A DNA stretch of 64,000 nt. It comes from Roseivirga misakiensis. Lineage in GTDB: Bacteria > Bacteroidota > Bacteroidia > Cytophagales > Cyclobacteriaceae. The stretch spans positions 744,001 to 808,000 of the forward strand of contig NZ_MDGQ01000005.1 of the NCBI RefSeq assembly GCF_001747105.1, written 5' to 3'. The notes beneath the pieces are model-generated. The model was not told where the DNA came from and searched no databases. It worked only from the letters and a program-made list of their open reading frames with translations. A program made the position numbers and the translations under genes. Below are positions 9,606 through 21,600 of this stretch, in pieces; the stretch's first letter is position 1, and the number at the start of each line of letters is the position of its first letter.

Positions 9606-9672
9606 AATAAAAAAACAAGCTACTTTCATAATTGGCTGATCTTCAATCGGTCCCACCTGGGCTGGAACTAGG
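9606..9672 (-). repeat. degenerate tRNA 3'-end plus terminator remnant (copy A)
   Basis: The segment aligns with the region downstream of and inside the 3' half of the tRNA-Met gene at 48634-48715: an A-run, a decayed hairpin (ACTTTC loop), CTGAT, then CCCACCTGGGCT, which is the T-arm and acceptor strand with several substitutions. The anticodon-side part (minus strand ...GGTGGTAAGCCCC) differs from tRNA-Met and may come from another tRNA. It is clearly not a functional tRNA. Confidence 0.45.
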
Positions 9673-9831
9673 GGCTTACCACCCAGATGCTTCGAGGATG
9701 ATTTGGTCGGATTTACTCATGCGATTCTACTATCATTAGTCGATGATTTTACATAATGAGTGGATAAAAACTATGTTCTCTTGCCTCGATAAGAAGCTTG
9801 TTATTAATTGCGTTGAAAGAGACAGCACTTG

Positions 9832-12429
9832 ATGGAATTCTTTAAAACACATTTCAAATACCTACCATTTTTTCTTTTTGGTCTTCTCCTGTGTCATTCA
9901 ACCGATTCAAAAGGACAAGTCTATAATTATCAACTATCGGAAGCAGCAAATGCTGTTCTAAGACTGCTTGCAACAGATGTGACTGGGGTTCAATTGGTAG
10001 AAACGATGGAGAAGCTGAAAAATCAGAAATGGAGTCAGTTGTATTTGAAAACTAAAAACCGATTGGATGGTGTTTCGGAAGATGATAAGCTTGAATTGGC
10101 TCTGAATATGCAACTAGGTCGTATATCAAGTAAGAGTTACGGATTGGGAAATAGCTATCAGTACTTTACAAGAGCGCTGTTTCTAGCGGAGAAACTGGAA
10201 GACCAAAAAAGCATTGCAATTGCTTCTTATGAAATTGGTAACATTATTCGTTTGGGGACAATCAATGATCGCCCATTCGAAGACTATTTTCAGAAAGCGA
10301 TTGATATTTTCGATGCCTTGGATGATCCATTAGGAAAGTCGTACATGCTGTACGCAAAAATGATACTCGAAAAGGATAGCGCGATCAAGTTGAGGTATGC
10401 CGAAGAGGCGATCACATTGTTAGAGAGAAACCTGGAATCGACGGATACGCTGATGATGGAATCTCTGGCCAAACATTATAATGTAGCAGGTAGCTATCAA
10501 ACCGAAGAGCTGAAAGTCCAAAGGTTTCAGGAAGGACTGAGAATAGCCAAAGCTATCGGAATCGAGATAAATGCAGCTTATATTCTAAATAATGTAGGAT
10601 TTTATTATGCCTCAAAACAAGCTTATGATCAAGCCATTCCTTATCATTTGGAAGCATTAGATTTGGCTGTTCTAGCCGGTGGCAATGGACTTGCAGCCAA
10701 CGCTTTAAATAATCTTTCCATCTGCTATAGTGGTAAGGGATTGCATAAAGAAGCCTTGGACTTTTATAAAGGTGTCTTCTATATACAATCGGACCTTAAT
10801 AGTAATACTTACTTCAAAAACATAGCGGAATTGGAAGTGACACACGAAGTGGACCGAATAGAGCTTCAAAACCAGTTGCTACAAAGCGAGCATAAGCTTC
10901 AAAATCGGCAAAAGTGGGTTTTCGTTACCCTTTCGCTTTTATTACTTCTAATAATCGGTTTTGTCTTCTGGAGTAGAAGAAGAGTGGCTAAAGCCAATGA
11001 AAAACTTCTAGCGCTGGACAAAGTCAAGACGAGATTTTTCGCCAATATATCGCACGAATTGAGAACTCCTTTAACACTGATCAACGCGCCTATTGAATCA
11101 CTGATGCATAATGAGAAAATTAACGATCCGGAAGTACTAGAGGTACTAGAAACGGCAACTCGAAATGGGGAGAGTTTACGCTCTCTGATTGAAGAAATTC
11201 TTGATTTGGCAAAGTTGGACGGGGGTAAACTCGAGTTGGTTGAGAATCCTGTGCGACTCAATAATTTTTTAGAACTACTTTTATCCGACTATTCAGTGGG
11301 GTTTTCTAACAAATCCATTCGGTTTCAATACGATTTTCGGTTAAACCCAGATCTAGCCATTTTGATGGATGAAAAACGGTGTACAAAAGTTATCAATAAT
11401 CTTTTGTCTAATGCATTGAAGTTTACACCTGAAGGAGGAGAAATTAAGGTGAATGTTGATAAAGATAAATCAGGTGATTTTGTAAATATTAGTGTTTCGG
11501 ATACCGGTGTCGGGATTCACCCTGAAGATTTGCCGCATATATTCAATAGGTACTTTCAATCTGGACAGCCCGGCAAAAAAGCGGAAGGTGGTACGGGGAT
11601 TGGTCTTGCATTAGCTAAGGAACTAGCTGAGTTGCACAATGGGAGTTTAAGGGTGGAAAGTCAGTTAGCAAAAGGAACCGAATTCATCTTCTCACTACCA
11701 TTTAAGGAGGTTAAGGAAGAAACCGTCACTTCACTATTTGCAATAGAAGATCAAAACTTACGAGACGCTCTTCAAAAAACGGTAATTCGGTATAAAGAGC
11801 AGTTTAAAGTAGAAAAGCCTACATTATTGGTAACGGAGGATCATTCTGAGATGAGGGCTTTTATCGCTAAAACCCTGACTCCATATTTTGAAATCCACCA
11901 GGCCGAGAATGGAAAAGTGGCGCTTGATATTTTAAAACAGCAGCAGATAGATATTGTCATCTCAGATGTCATGATGCCGATAATGGATGGTTTTGAATTG
12001 CTAGAAGAGATTAAGAAAGATGAAGCCTTGCATCAAGTCTCACTGATCATGCTAACTGCGCGTGCTGATCATGAAGATAAATTGTACGCGCTAACCTTGG
12101 GCATTGACGATTACTTAACTAAACCATTTAATGCCTCGGAATTTCTGGCAAGGATTAAAAACATTCTTGAGAATAGAATAAAAATTTTCCGTAGCCTGGC
12201 AATGAATAAGCAGTCTGACATAAATGATTTCATTGCTCAATATGACCTAGTAGAACGCGAAGTAGAAGTGCTATCTCTTCTATCAAGAAGATACTCAAAC
12301 CCCCAAATAGCTGAAGAGCTTTCTATTTCGAGAAATACCGTCAAATTTCACCTCAAAAATATTTTCCTGAAACTGGAAATTTCATCACGTGCTGAGGCAG
12401 AAGATATGGTTAAGTCCTATCTCAAATAG
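9832..12429 (+). CDS. hybrid sensor histidine kinase with REC and LuxR-type output domain
   Basis: This is a one-protein two-component system of 865 residues; the ATG at 9832 is preferred to a TTG one codon earlier. A signal peptide is followed by a TPR-rich periplasmic sensor (~40-350), a membrane helix (~363-382), a HisKA domain with phospho-acceptor H408 in NISHELRTPL, and an ATPase domain with N-box (NNLLSNALKF), G1 (DTGVG) and G2 (GGTGIGLAL). A receiver follows with D712 in ISDVMMP, then a LuxR-type helix-turn-helix at the C-terminus (VEREVEVLSLLSRR... to SRNTVKFHLKNIF). The output domain makes it a direct transcription regulator. It lies immediately upstream of the giant secreted protein on the same strand, separated by a terminator, so control of that gene is plausible but inferred. 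Confidence 0.92.
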   Translation: MEFFKTHFKYLPFFLFGLLLCHSTDSKGQVYNYQLSEAANAVLRLLATDVTGVQLVETMEKLKNQKWSQLYLKTKNRLDGVSEDDKLELALNMQLGRISSKSYGLGNSYQYFTRALFLAEKLEDQKSIAIASYEIGNIIRLGTINDRPFEDYFQKAIDIFDALDDPLGKSYMLYAKMILEKDSAIKLRYAEEAITLLERNLESTDTLMMESLAKHYNVAGSYQTEELKVQRFQEGLRIAKAIGIEINAAYILNNVGFYYASKQAYDQAIPYHLEALDLAVLAGGNGLAANALNNLSICYSGKGLHKEALDFYKGVFYIQSDLNSNTYFKNIAELEVTHEVDRIELQNQLLQSEHKLQNRQKWVFVTLSLLLLLIIGFVFWSRRRVAKANEKLLALDKVKTRFFANISHELRTPLTLINAPIESLMHNEKINDPEVLEVLETATRNGESLRSLIEEILDLAKLDGGKLELVENPVRLNNFLELLLSDYSVGFSNKSIRFQYDFRLNPDLAILMDEKRCTKVINNLLSNALKFTPEGGEIKVNVDKDKSGDFVNISVSDTGVGIHPEDLPHIFNRYFQSGQPGKKAEGGTGIGLALAKELAELHNGSLRVESQLAKGTEFIFSLPFKEVKEETVTSLFAIEDQNLRDALQKTVIRYKEQFKVEKPTLLVTEDHSEMRAFIAKTLTPYFEIHQAENGKVALDILKQQQIDIVISDVMMPIMDGFELLEEIKKDEALHQVSLIMLTARADHEDKLYALTLGIDDYLTKPFNASEFLARIKNILENRIKIFRSLAMNKQSDINDFIAQYDLVEREVEVLSLLSRRYSNPQIAEELSISRNTVKFHLKNIFLKLEISSRAEAEDMVKSYLK

Positions 12430-12557
12430 CTTGAAGCTAACTCATTATTAATCAGTCAAGTGCCAGTTTTGACCATTATTTGTGAGGAGTCTACACTGGT
12501 ATTTCAAGACTCAAAAAATCATTAATTCTGTTGTTTAAACTCAGTTTATTGTAATAA

Positions 12558-12584
12558 CTACCCAACTGGGTAGCGGATTTTTTT
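12558..12584 (+). terminator. rho-independent terminator after the hybrid kinase
   Basis: A 6-7 bp GC-rich stem (CTACCC at 12558-12563 with GGGTAG at 12568-12573) is followed by CGGA and a run of seven T. It lies 130 bp after the kinase stop and 80 bp before the giant gene, so it would separate the two transcripts. Confidence 0.55.
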
Positions 12585-12662
12585 CCTGCGAAGTGGATTT
12601 TCGGCCTTCTAATAGTAACAGTTGTTGGTGACTGGTGCTGTTAATGACCAAAACATTAAGAT

Positions 12663-15600
12663 ATGCTTTTCCAATCTCGCACAAGTCGATTAGCTAGTGG
12701 ACATTCACGAGCTAGTACGAATAGTACCTTCCGTAATCTACTCTTAATCCTCTTCGTGTTTATTGGTGCAACTCAGTTGAATGCCCAAAACTTAAGTATT
12801 ACATCAGCAGCAACTGCATCCTTTGATGAAAATGCGACTGGAACCGTATACACTGTGGAGGCTACCTCCGACCAGTTTAGTATCTTCTTTAGCCTAGGGA
12901 GTGGCAAAGACGAATCGTTCTTCTCTATTGAAGAGATTTCTGGAGAACTAACTTTTAACAATCCTCCCGATTTTGAAAATGCGCAAGATGGCAATGGAGA
13001 CAATGTATATGAAGTAGAAATCATAGCCAGTGATTTTTTTAACTCTGATGAAAGTATCACACTAAGTATTACCGTGAATGATGTGGCCGAAGGCGGGAGT
13101 GCTTTGTCCATCACTTCAGGTACAACCGCCAACTTTGCTGAAAACGCCACTGGCACGGTATACACTGCTGAAGCCACCTCTGATCAGTTCAGTATCTTTT
13201 TTAGCTTGGGTAGTGGTAAAGATGAAAGCTTCTTCTCAATTGAGGAGATATCTGGTTTGTTGACATTCAATAATCCTCCTGATTTTGAAATTGCACAAGA
13301 TGGTAATGGCGACAATGTATACGAGGTAGAAATCATTGCAGCCGACTTTACCAATCCCGATGCGAGCATAACGGTCAGTATAACCGTAACTGATGTAGCT
13401 GAGAATGACAATGACCCGATCATCACCAGCAATGGAGGTGGAGCTACGGCTGCTATCAATGTTGCTGAGAATACTACGGCAGTAACCACAGTAACCGCGA
13501 CTGATGCCGATGCAGGCTCAAGTATCACCTATGCTAAATCCGGGACGGATGCAGCCTTGTTTAGTCTGGATACCAATACCGGTGTATTGATCTTTACTTC
13601 GGCCCCTGACTTTGAAATCCCTGCTGATGATGGAGGTGACAATACCTATGTGGTGACCGTGACTGCTTCAGATGGGACGAGAACGGATGCGCAGACTATC
13701 ACAGTCACTGTGACGGACGTAGCCGAGAATAACAGTGACCCGGTCATCACCAGTGATGGAGGCGGAGCTACTGCTGCCATTAATGTTGCGGAGAATACTA
13801 CTGCTGTCACTACTGTAACGGCCACCGATGCCGATGCAGGCTCAAGCATTACCTATTCTAAGTCAGGTACAGATGCAGCGTTTTTTACTATCGGTTCCGG
13901 TACAGGAATCCTCACCTTTACTTCCGCTCCTGACTTTGAGTCACCTGCCGATGATGGCGGTGACAATACCTATGTGGTGACTGTAACTACTTCAGACGGA
14001 ACCCGAACCGATGCACAGACCATCACCGTAACAGTAACCGATGTAGCAGAGAATAACAGTGACCCGGTCATCACCAGTAATGGAGGAGGCGCTACTGCTG
14101 CTATCAATGTAGCGGAAAATATTACAGCGGTCACTACAGTAACCGCTACTGATGCTGATGCAGGATCAAGTATCACCTTTTCTAAGTCTGGTACAGATGC
14201 AGCATTTTTTAGTCTGGATGCCAATACCGGAGTGCTGACCTTTACTTCAGCTCCTGACTTTGAGACACCTGCTGACGATGGTGCCAACAATACCTATGTA
14301 GTATCCGTAACGGCATCTGATGGTACTCGTACTGATGCTCAGACGATAACCGTCACTGTGACTGCTGAGAATGATAATGACCCTATCATCACCAGTGATG
14401 GAGGAGGAGCTACTGCAGCTATCAATGTAGCGGAAAATACAACTGCTGTGACGACAGTGACGGCCACTGATGCCGATGCAGGTTCAAGCATTACATTTTC
14501 TAAGTCTGGTACAGATGAAGCATTTTTCAGTCTGGATGCCAACACAGGTGTACTGACCTTTACTTCAGCTCCCGACTTTGAGACACCTGCAGATGATGGA
14601 AGGGACAATACCTATGTGGTGACCGTAACGGCATCTGATGGTTTGAGAGCCGATGCTCAAACTATAACTGTTACCGTGACAGATGTGTCCGAAGTCAATC
14701 CACTGAGTATCACTTCTAGCACTACCACCACCTTTGCTGAAAATGCTACTGGAACGGTTTACACTGCCGAGGCGACTTCCGATCAGTTCAGCATATTTTT
14801 TAGTCTTGGAAGCGGCAAAGATGAAAACCTCTTTTCTATTGAAGAAATATCAGGCTTATTGACTTTCAATAGCTCACCAAATTTTGAAAACCCTCAAGAT
14901 GGGAATACTGATAATGTTTACGAGGTTGAGATTATTGCTAGTGATTTTACCAATACAGATGTCTCAATAACCCTTAGTATAACCGTCACAGATGTCGCTG
15001 AGAACGACAATGATCCAATCATCACGAGCAATGGAGGCGGAGCTACTGCTGCTATCAACGTAGCGGAGAACAGCACCGCTGTGACCACGGTTACGTCTAC
15101 CGATGCCGATGCGGGCTCAAGTATCACCTATACTAAATCTGGGACGGATGCCGCTTTATTCAGTCTGGATGCCAATACCGGAGTGCTGACCTTTACTTCG
15201 GCTCCTGACTTTGAAATCCCTGCTGATGATGGAGCTGACAATACCTATGTGGTGACTGTGACCGCTTCAGATGGCTCGCGGACTGATGCCCAGACCATCA
15301 CCGTAACCGTAACGGATGTACAAGAAGCCGATGTGACTGCTCCTGTATTTACCTCAGAAATTGGTGCATTGTACAATGAAGGAGACCTGGGCACTGCCTA
15401 CACCGCCACTGCTACCGATGCTGGAACGGTTACTTTTACTTTGGGCAATGCCAAAGACGAAGCCCTTTTCGGCATTGACAATGGCGGTATCACCTTCAGA
15501 ACAGTGCCCGATTTTGAGAATCCACAAGATGCTGACCAGAACAATACCTACTTACTGGATGTAATCGCCACAGACGATGCCAATAACAGCAGTACCAAGG

Positions 15601-18600
15601 CCATCATCATCATGGTGGAAAACATCAATGACAATGACCCGGTCATCACCAGTAATGGAGCAGGCGCTACAGCAAGTGTTGATGTAGCGGAAAACACAAC
15701 GGCAGTAGCTACTGTGACTGCTACCGATGCGGATAATCTCGCAGCTTTGGCCTTTACGATTACCGGTGGTGCGGACCAGACCTTATTTGAAATTAGCAGT
15801 GGTGCATTGACTTTCAAGTCGGCACCTGATTTTGAAAATCCTGGCGATGTAGGAACTGACAATATGTATGAAGTGATCGTGACGGTATCAGACACCGAGC
15901 GAACCGATTCGCAGACACTTACGGTTACCGTCACCGATACCAATGACAACGCCCCGGTCATCACCAGCAATGGAGGTGGAGAGGTCGCTTTCATCAGCAT
16001 AGCCGAGAACGGCACGGCAGTTACTACCGTGACCGCCACAGACGTAGATACTAATACCAGCCTTAGCTTTTCTAAAGCTGGTACTGATGGGGCATTATTC
16101 TCCATCAATGCTAGTACCGGAGTACTTACTTTTATCAGCGCACCAGACTTTGAGAATCCAACTTACAATGGGGCCGACAATACCTATGAGGTAGTAGTAA
16201 CGGTCTCCGATGGAACTAATTCAGATACCCAGAATATAGCGGTAACCGTAACGGATGTCAACGATAACAGCCCAGTGATTACCAGTAATGGTGGAGGAGC
16301 CACAGCTGCTATCAATGTACCAGAGAATAGCACCGCAGTGACAACGGTAACTGCCACAGATGCTGATCCTACTGCCAATCTGAGCTACTCAAAATCAGGA
16401 ACAGATGAAGCGCTGTTTTCAATTGATGCCAATACAGGAGTACTTACCTTCATTACCGCACCAGACTTTGAAAACCCAACTGATGATGGTGCCAATAATG
16501 GCTATTTGGTAACGGTAACGGTATCGGACGGTAACAATACAGATACCCAAGATATTACAGTTACCGTAACGGATGCCAATGACATTAGCCCGGTCATTAG
16601 TAGTAATGGGGGAGGGGCCACGGCCGCCATCAGTGTGGCTGAAAACAGCACGGCTGTGACTACCGTGACCGCCACAGATGTAGATAGGAATACCAGTTTG
16701 AGCTTTTCAAAATCGGGTACCGATGCAGATTTGTTTACCATCGATGCGAATACAGGTGTGCTCACTTTTACCGCTGCACCTGACTTTGAAGCACCTACAG
16801 ATAATGGAGCTGACAATAGTTACGAGCTAAATGTAATTGCTTCGGATGGTATCAATACCGGCCTCCAGGCCGTCACTGTAACCGTCACAGGTTTGGATGA
16901 TACCTCTCCGGTCATTACCTCGGGGACTACAGCCACAGCGCCTGAAAACAGCTCAGGCACCGCCATATATACCATCACCGCTACTGATGTAGACACCGAT
17001 GATAGTCAATTACAATTCACGGTTCTAGGAGCTGATGCTGATAAATTTGAAGTATTTGAAACCAATAAGGTCAGAATCAAGAGCCCCTTAGACTTTGAAA
17101 AGAAGGAAAGTGCTGCAGGTTCAAATACTTTCTCAATCTTCATAGTAGCTGAAGACGGCATCAATAGCTTTGTTGCACAAGAGGTGACAATTTCACTAAC
17201 CGATGTAAACGAAGCACCTGGTTTTGTGCCATCTCCTTCTTTTACTATTGACGTGAATGACAATGAGCCTTTTGAATTAAACGTAGTTACAGAAGACCCT
17301 GATGCGGGTGACCAGGTGAAGGTATCTTATTTGAATAGACCTGATTGGACCAGGGTGACGGAAGGCATTGAAGAGGGAGTAGGCGCTTTTGGTTCTGGTG
17401 CAGACAATGTAAGTGCCATCGACTTCAATAGCAAAGGTGAATATGTCTATTTCAGTAATTTCATTGGGCTTCGTGAAATCGGAAACATCTTTGGTGGATT
17501 AAGAGATGATATCACAACCACGAGTTTCACCATTACCAAAGTGGGCACAACTGGCTCCCAAACAATAAATGGTCTTGAGGCATCAATGTTTGATCAAAAT
17601 GGTCAGGTAGTATCTCAGGATGATGTATCATTTGATAGGATTAAATGGGGGGCTTCGCCATTATTTCTGGGTAATGAATACAGTCATTTCTATGATGACA
17701 TCTACCGTGATGTGGTTTACACAGAAAATGATGAGGTATTCATTATAGATGCCAATACAATTCGTAAGCTGGACTTTACCACAGAAAGAATGACCCTTTT
17801 TGCAGGTGCATCAGGTAAGGTATTCTTAAAAGAAGCCCCATCTGGTGATGTCACTGGAAGCTTACTCGATGCCCGATTCGATAACCTGAATAGCATTGTT
17901 TCTGATAAGGCCGGAAACCTTTATGTTTCTGACAGGGGTAATAAAAAGATTAAGAAAATTGACGTTTCATCTGGTCAGGTGACAAATTTTGGTGCGGCTG
18001 GAACCTTTACTGATCCTACCAGAATGGCCATTGATGCCAATGACAATCTCTTTGTGCTAGATGGATTCACCATCAAGAAAATTACCCCAAATGGTACGGT
18101 TTCTGATTTTATAGGTAATGGTACCGAAAGTTATGCAGCAAACAACACCTCCATCGGTAAGGTAGTTGATATGCACTTCGATAAGGACAATAGCCTTTGG
18201 ATAATGGAGGATGACACCGAAACAGAAGGTCTTGAAACAAGAACAGGAAACAATCGAATTATTAGAAAGATTGATGTCAATGGTACTAGTACAGTGATCA
18301 TTAAAAATGAAATAGAAGACATCAATCAACACATTCCGCAGCGAGGGAAATTTGATGAGACAAGTTTGGGCAGATTAGCAGCCATTACCTACAACAGCAA
18401 TGCAGATCGCATGGTCTATTCTGAAAACTCGGTGCAGTTGATTAGTAATGCCCCAGTTAATAATTCTCATGCCTTAAATCAAATTGTTATCTCACGGCCT
18501 GAAAGTATCAGTGCCTCACCAACTATACCTGTTGGTACTTACACCGTTACAGCAAGGGCCGAAGACCTAGGAGGACTTACAAAAGATCAGGTATATACGG

Positions 18601-21600
18601 TCAACGTATTGGATAAAACGGCACCTGTGATTAACTCAGCTGCAAAAAGGAGTTTCAGAGAGAACACCACCGGAGAGGTGTATGCCGTTACGGTGGAAGC
18701 TTCCAATAACCCCAGCGAAACCCTTACTTATGCTTTTGCAGGCGGGGTAGACGATTTTAGGTTTTCCATAAGCGCCAGTACCGGTAAGATTTTATTGCAG
18801 TCGCCCAAAGACTTTGAGAATCCGGACGACCAGGGCGCTGATCGAACCTATGACCTTAAAGTGCAAGCGGTCGATAATGCTGGAAATGCCTCGGCTATAA
18901 AAGACATTCGATTGATTCTCACCAATAAAAACGAGAATCCGGAATTTACTTCAGACCCCGACCCTGAATACCTCACTGTAAAAGACACCGAAACCTACAG
19001 TTACCCTTTTACCACCACAGACATAGATGGTGATAAGGTAACCGTGACGGGTACCAATCTGCCCGATTGGCTCAAAATAGAAAAAGAAAACAATGGCGAG
19101 GCAACACGATTCGCAAGGTTACCAAGTATTTTTGGCATACATCTAAGACAGGACAGTAAGGGTAACTTATGGACGATGTCCCGTAAATGGTTATCCAAAA
19201 TATCTCCCAATGGTGATGTAGACCAGATATTTACGCTCGGTTCCAATACGAGAATTTTAGTGGAAGGCGTTACCTTAACAATTAGAGACATATATGCTTT
19301 CGCAATTAATAGTCGTGATGAAGTACATTTATTTGCATTGGCGTTTCAAGGTAACACTTCTGTAGCTGCCCTTGTCATCCTTCGCTTAGATCAAAACAAT
19401 CAATGGATTCACGTGGCGGGTGCTTTGAACACTACCACTACCGAAGAAAAAGATGGTAACCCGAAGGAAACGTCCATAACTGCTGGTTTTGGAGGTCTGA
19501 CGGGCATGGTGTTTGATACACAGGATCAGCTTTATTTTACCTCTCGGAATTCGATCCGTAAAATAGCCAATAACCAGGTGACCACAGTAGCAGGTCAGTT
19601 AAACGCTCCTCCGGGAATCAACCCTTCAACGGATGGAGACGCGGCCAGCGCTTTCGTATCTCCCAATGCGCTGGCCGTAGCCCAAGACGGTACCGTGTAT
19701 TTCAGCGAAGTATTTCAAGAAAAAGTGCGCAAAGTGAGTCCACAGGGCGTAGTGAGTACCCTGCTTACTACCGATGATGGTATGAGATTACCCTTTGGGT
19801 TGTTCCTGTTTGAAGAACAGCAGCTATACATTGCCGGTAGGGGATCTGGCTTTTTCGCGATAAGTGAAACTACTTCTGTTAACAAATACAGCCTGGTCGA
19901 TAATAGCTTAACCAAAGTATTTTCAAGTGCTTCTTTCTCCCAAAATCACGATATTGAAAGCACTAATCTAAATGATGCTGAGTTCTCCAATATAACTGAA
20001 CTGATTGTCTTATCTGAAGATGAATTTATCATTTTGGATTCAGATGTAATCAGAAAAATTAATGGCAAAACCAACCCAGACAGAGTCACTGGCAATGCCA
20101 TAGGAAAAGCAGGTACCTATGACATCAGGCTGCAGGCATCAGACGGTCTTGGAGGTTTGGCAGAGCAGCGCTATACTTTAACGGTTGAAGACGTCACTGC
20201 GCCCGAAATTAATCCAGGTGCCTTCCGTTTCGAAGAGAATTTCATTGGTGAGATTCCCTTCCAGCTTACTGGAAGCGACAATGTGACCGAAGCCGAAAAT
20301 CTGAGATTCAACACCTTTAGTGTAGGTGGTGATAATCAATTTTTTGAGGTGAGTACCGATGGTAAAATTTCTGTGAAAACTGCTCAGAATAAAGAAGCTC
20401 CTTCAGATGTTAATCAGGATGGTATTTATGAATTGCTTGTTAGTGTCCAAGATGAGGCAGATAATTGGGGATTTGCACTTATTACGTTGGAACTCAGTAA
20501 TAAAAATGAGGCTCCCGCTTTTACCACCGAACCTAGTGCAGAGTCATTGATTGTAAAAGACAATGAAACTTTCACTTATGCATATCAAACGACTGACCCG
20601 GAAGAGGACCCTGTTACTGTCAATGGAACCTTGCCTGCCTGGCTTAGCTTGCAAAAGGGGAGCACAGGAGCATTAGAGGAAATACATAGTGGAATAAATA
20701 CTATGTTTCAAAAAGGGGACTTTGGTTTTGATGGAAATTATTATTCCATACCCGGATTTTGGGGAAATAGAGTATTCCAAACTACCTCAGATGGGACTAG
20801 TTCTCCTTTTGCTACCGATGGATCGGGAGTTTATGGTTGGATAGATGGGGATAAGTCTGCGGCTCAATTTTCGATTCTATTTGACATTCGGGCTACACCT
20901 GATAGAAAAGCCCTTATCTTATCCGACTATAACAGGGCGTTCAGAAAAATAGACTTGGTTACAAATCAGGTAAGCACCTTGTTTCAATGGTCTGATCCAC
21001 AAAGGCCCAACTATGTTAACCTCACTGGAAATGCTGATGATTGGGTATCTAATTTTAGAATTAAGGAGAATGGCAACCTGGTTTTCAGTATAGGGCCTGC
21101 ACTTACAGATATTTACGAAACGACCCCCTCTGGTCAGGTGGTGAATATTACACAAGGTGTCTTCTCCAGTGGAAGCGGTATTTTTCTTCCATTTAATGAT
21201 GGATCTTACTATGCGGTAGACTATCCTAGCGGACCCGACAGATCAAGATCTGTTGTACGTTGGCAAAACGGGGTGCCAAGTGCTTTAGCCATCCTTCCTG
21301 CCAACTTTGATTTAAACGATTGGATCATAGATGGGACAGATGTGCTCATTGCTGGTGAAGATCTTACCAACGAGCGTAACATAATCTTGAGACTCACAGC
21401 CGATGGTACCCTGAGTACGGAACATGATTGGAGACTTGATTACCAGGGATTGAATATGGGATCGCTTGAAGATGCTAAGACTGAATCGGCATCCCCTAGA
21501 AGATTTATGAGAGATCAGAATGGAACTTTGGTGGTCAGTAATTACCCCGCTTCCGTTCAAAATACCAATTCTAGAATTCTCCGAATCGATGGCACTAATG

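Noticed and set aside
13399-16905. CRISPR-like periodic repeats
   Set aside because: The repeats are ~320 bp, in frame and code for cadherin domains; there are no short repeats with spacers and no cas genes in the window.
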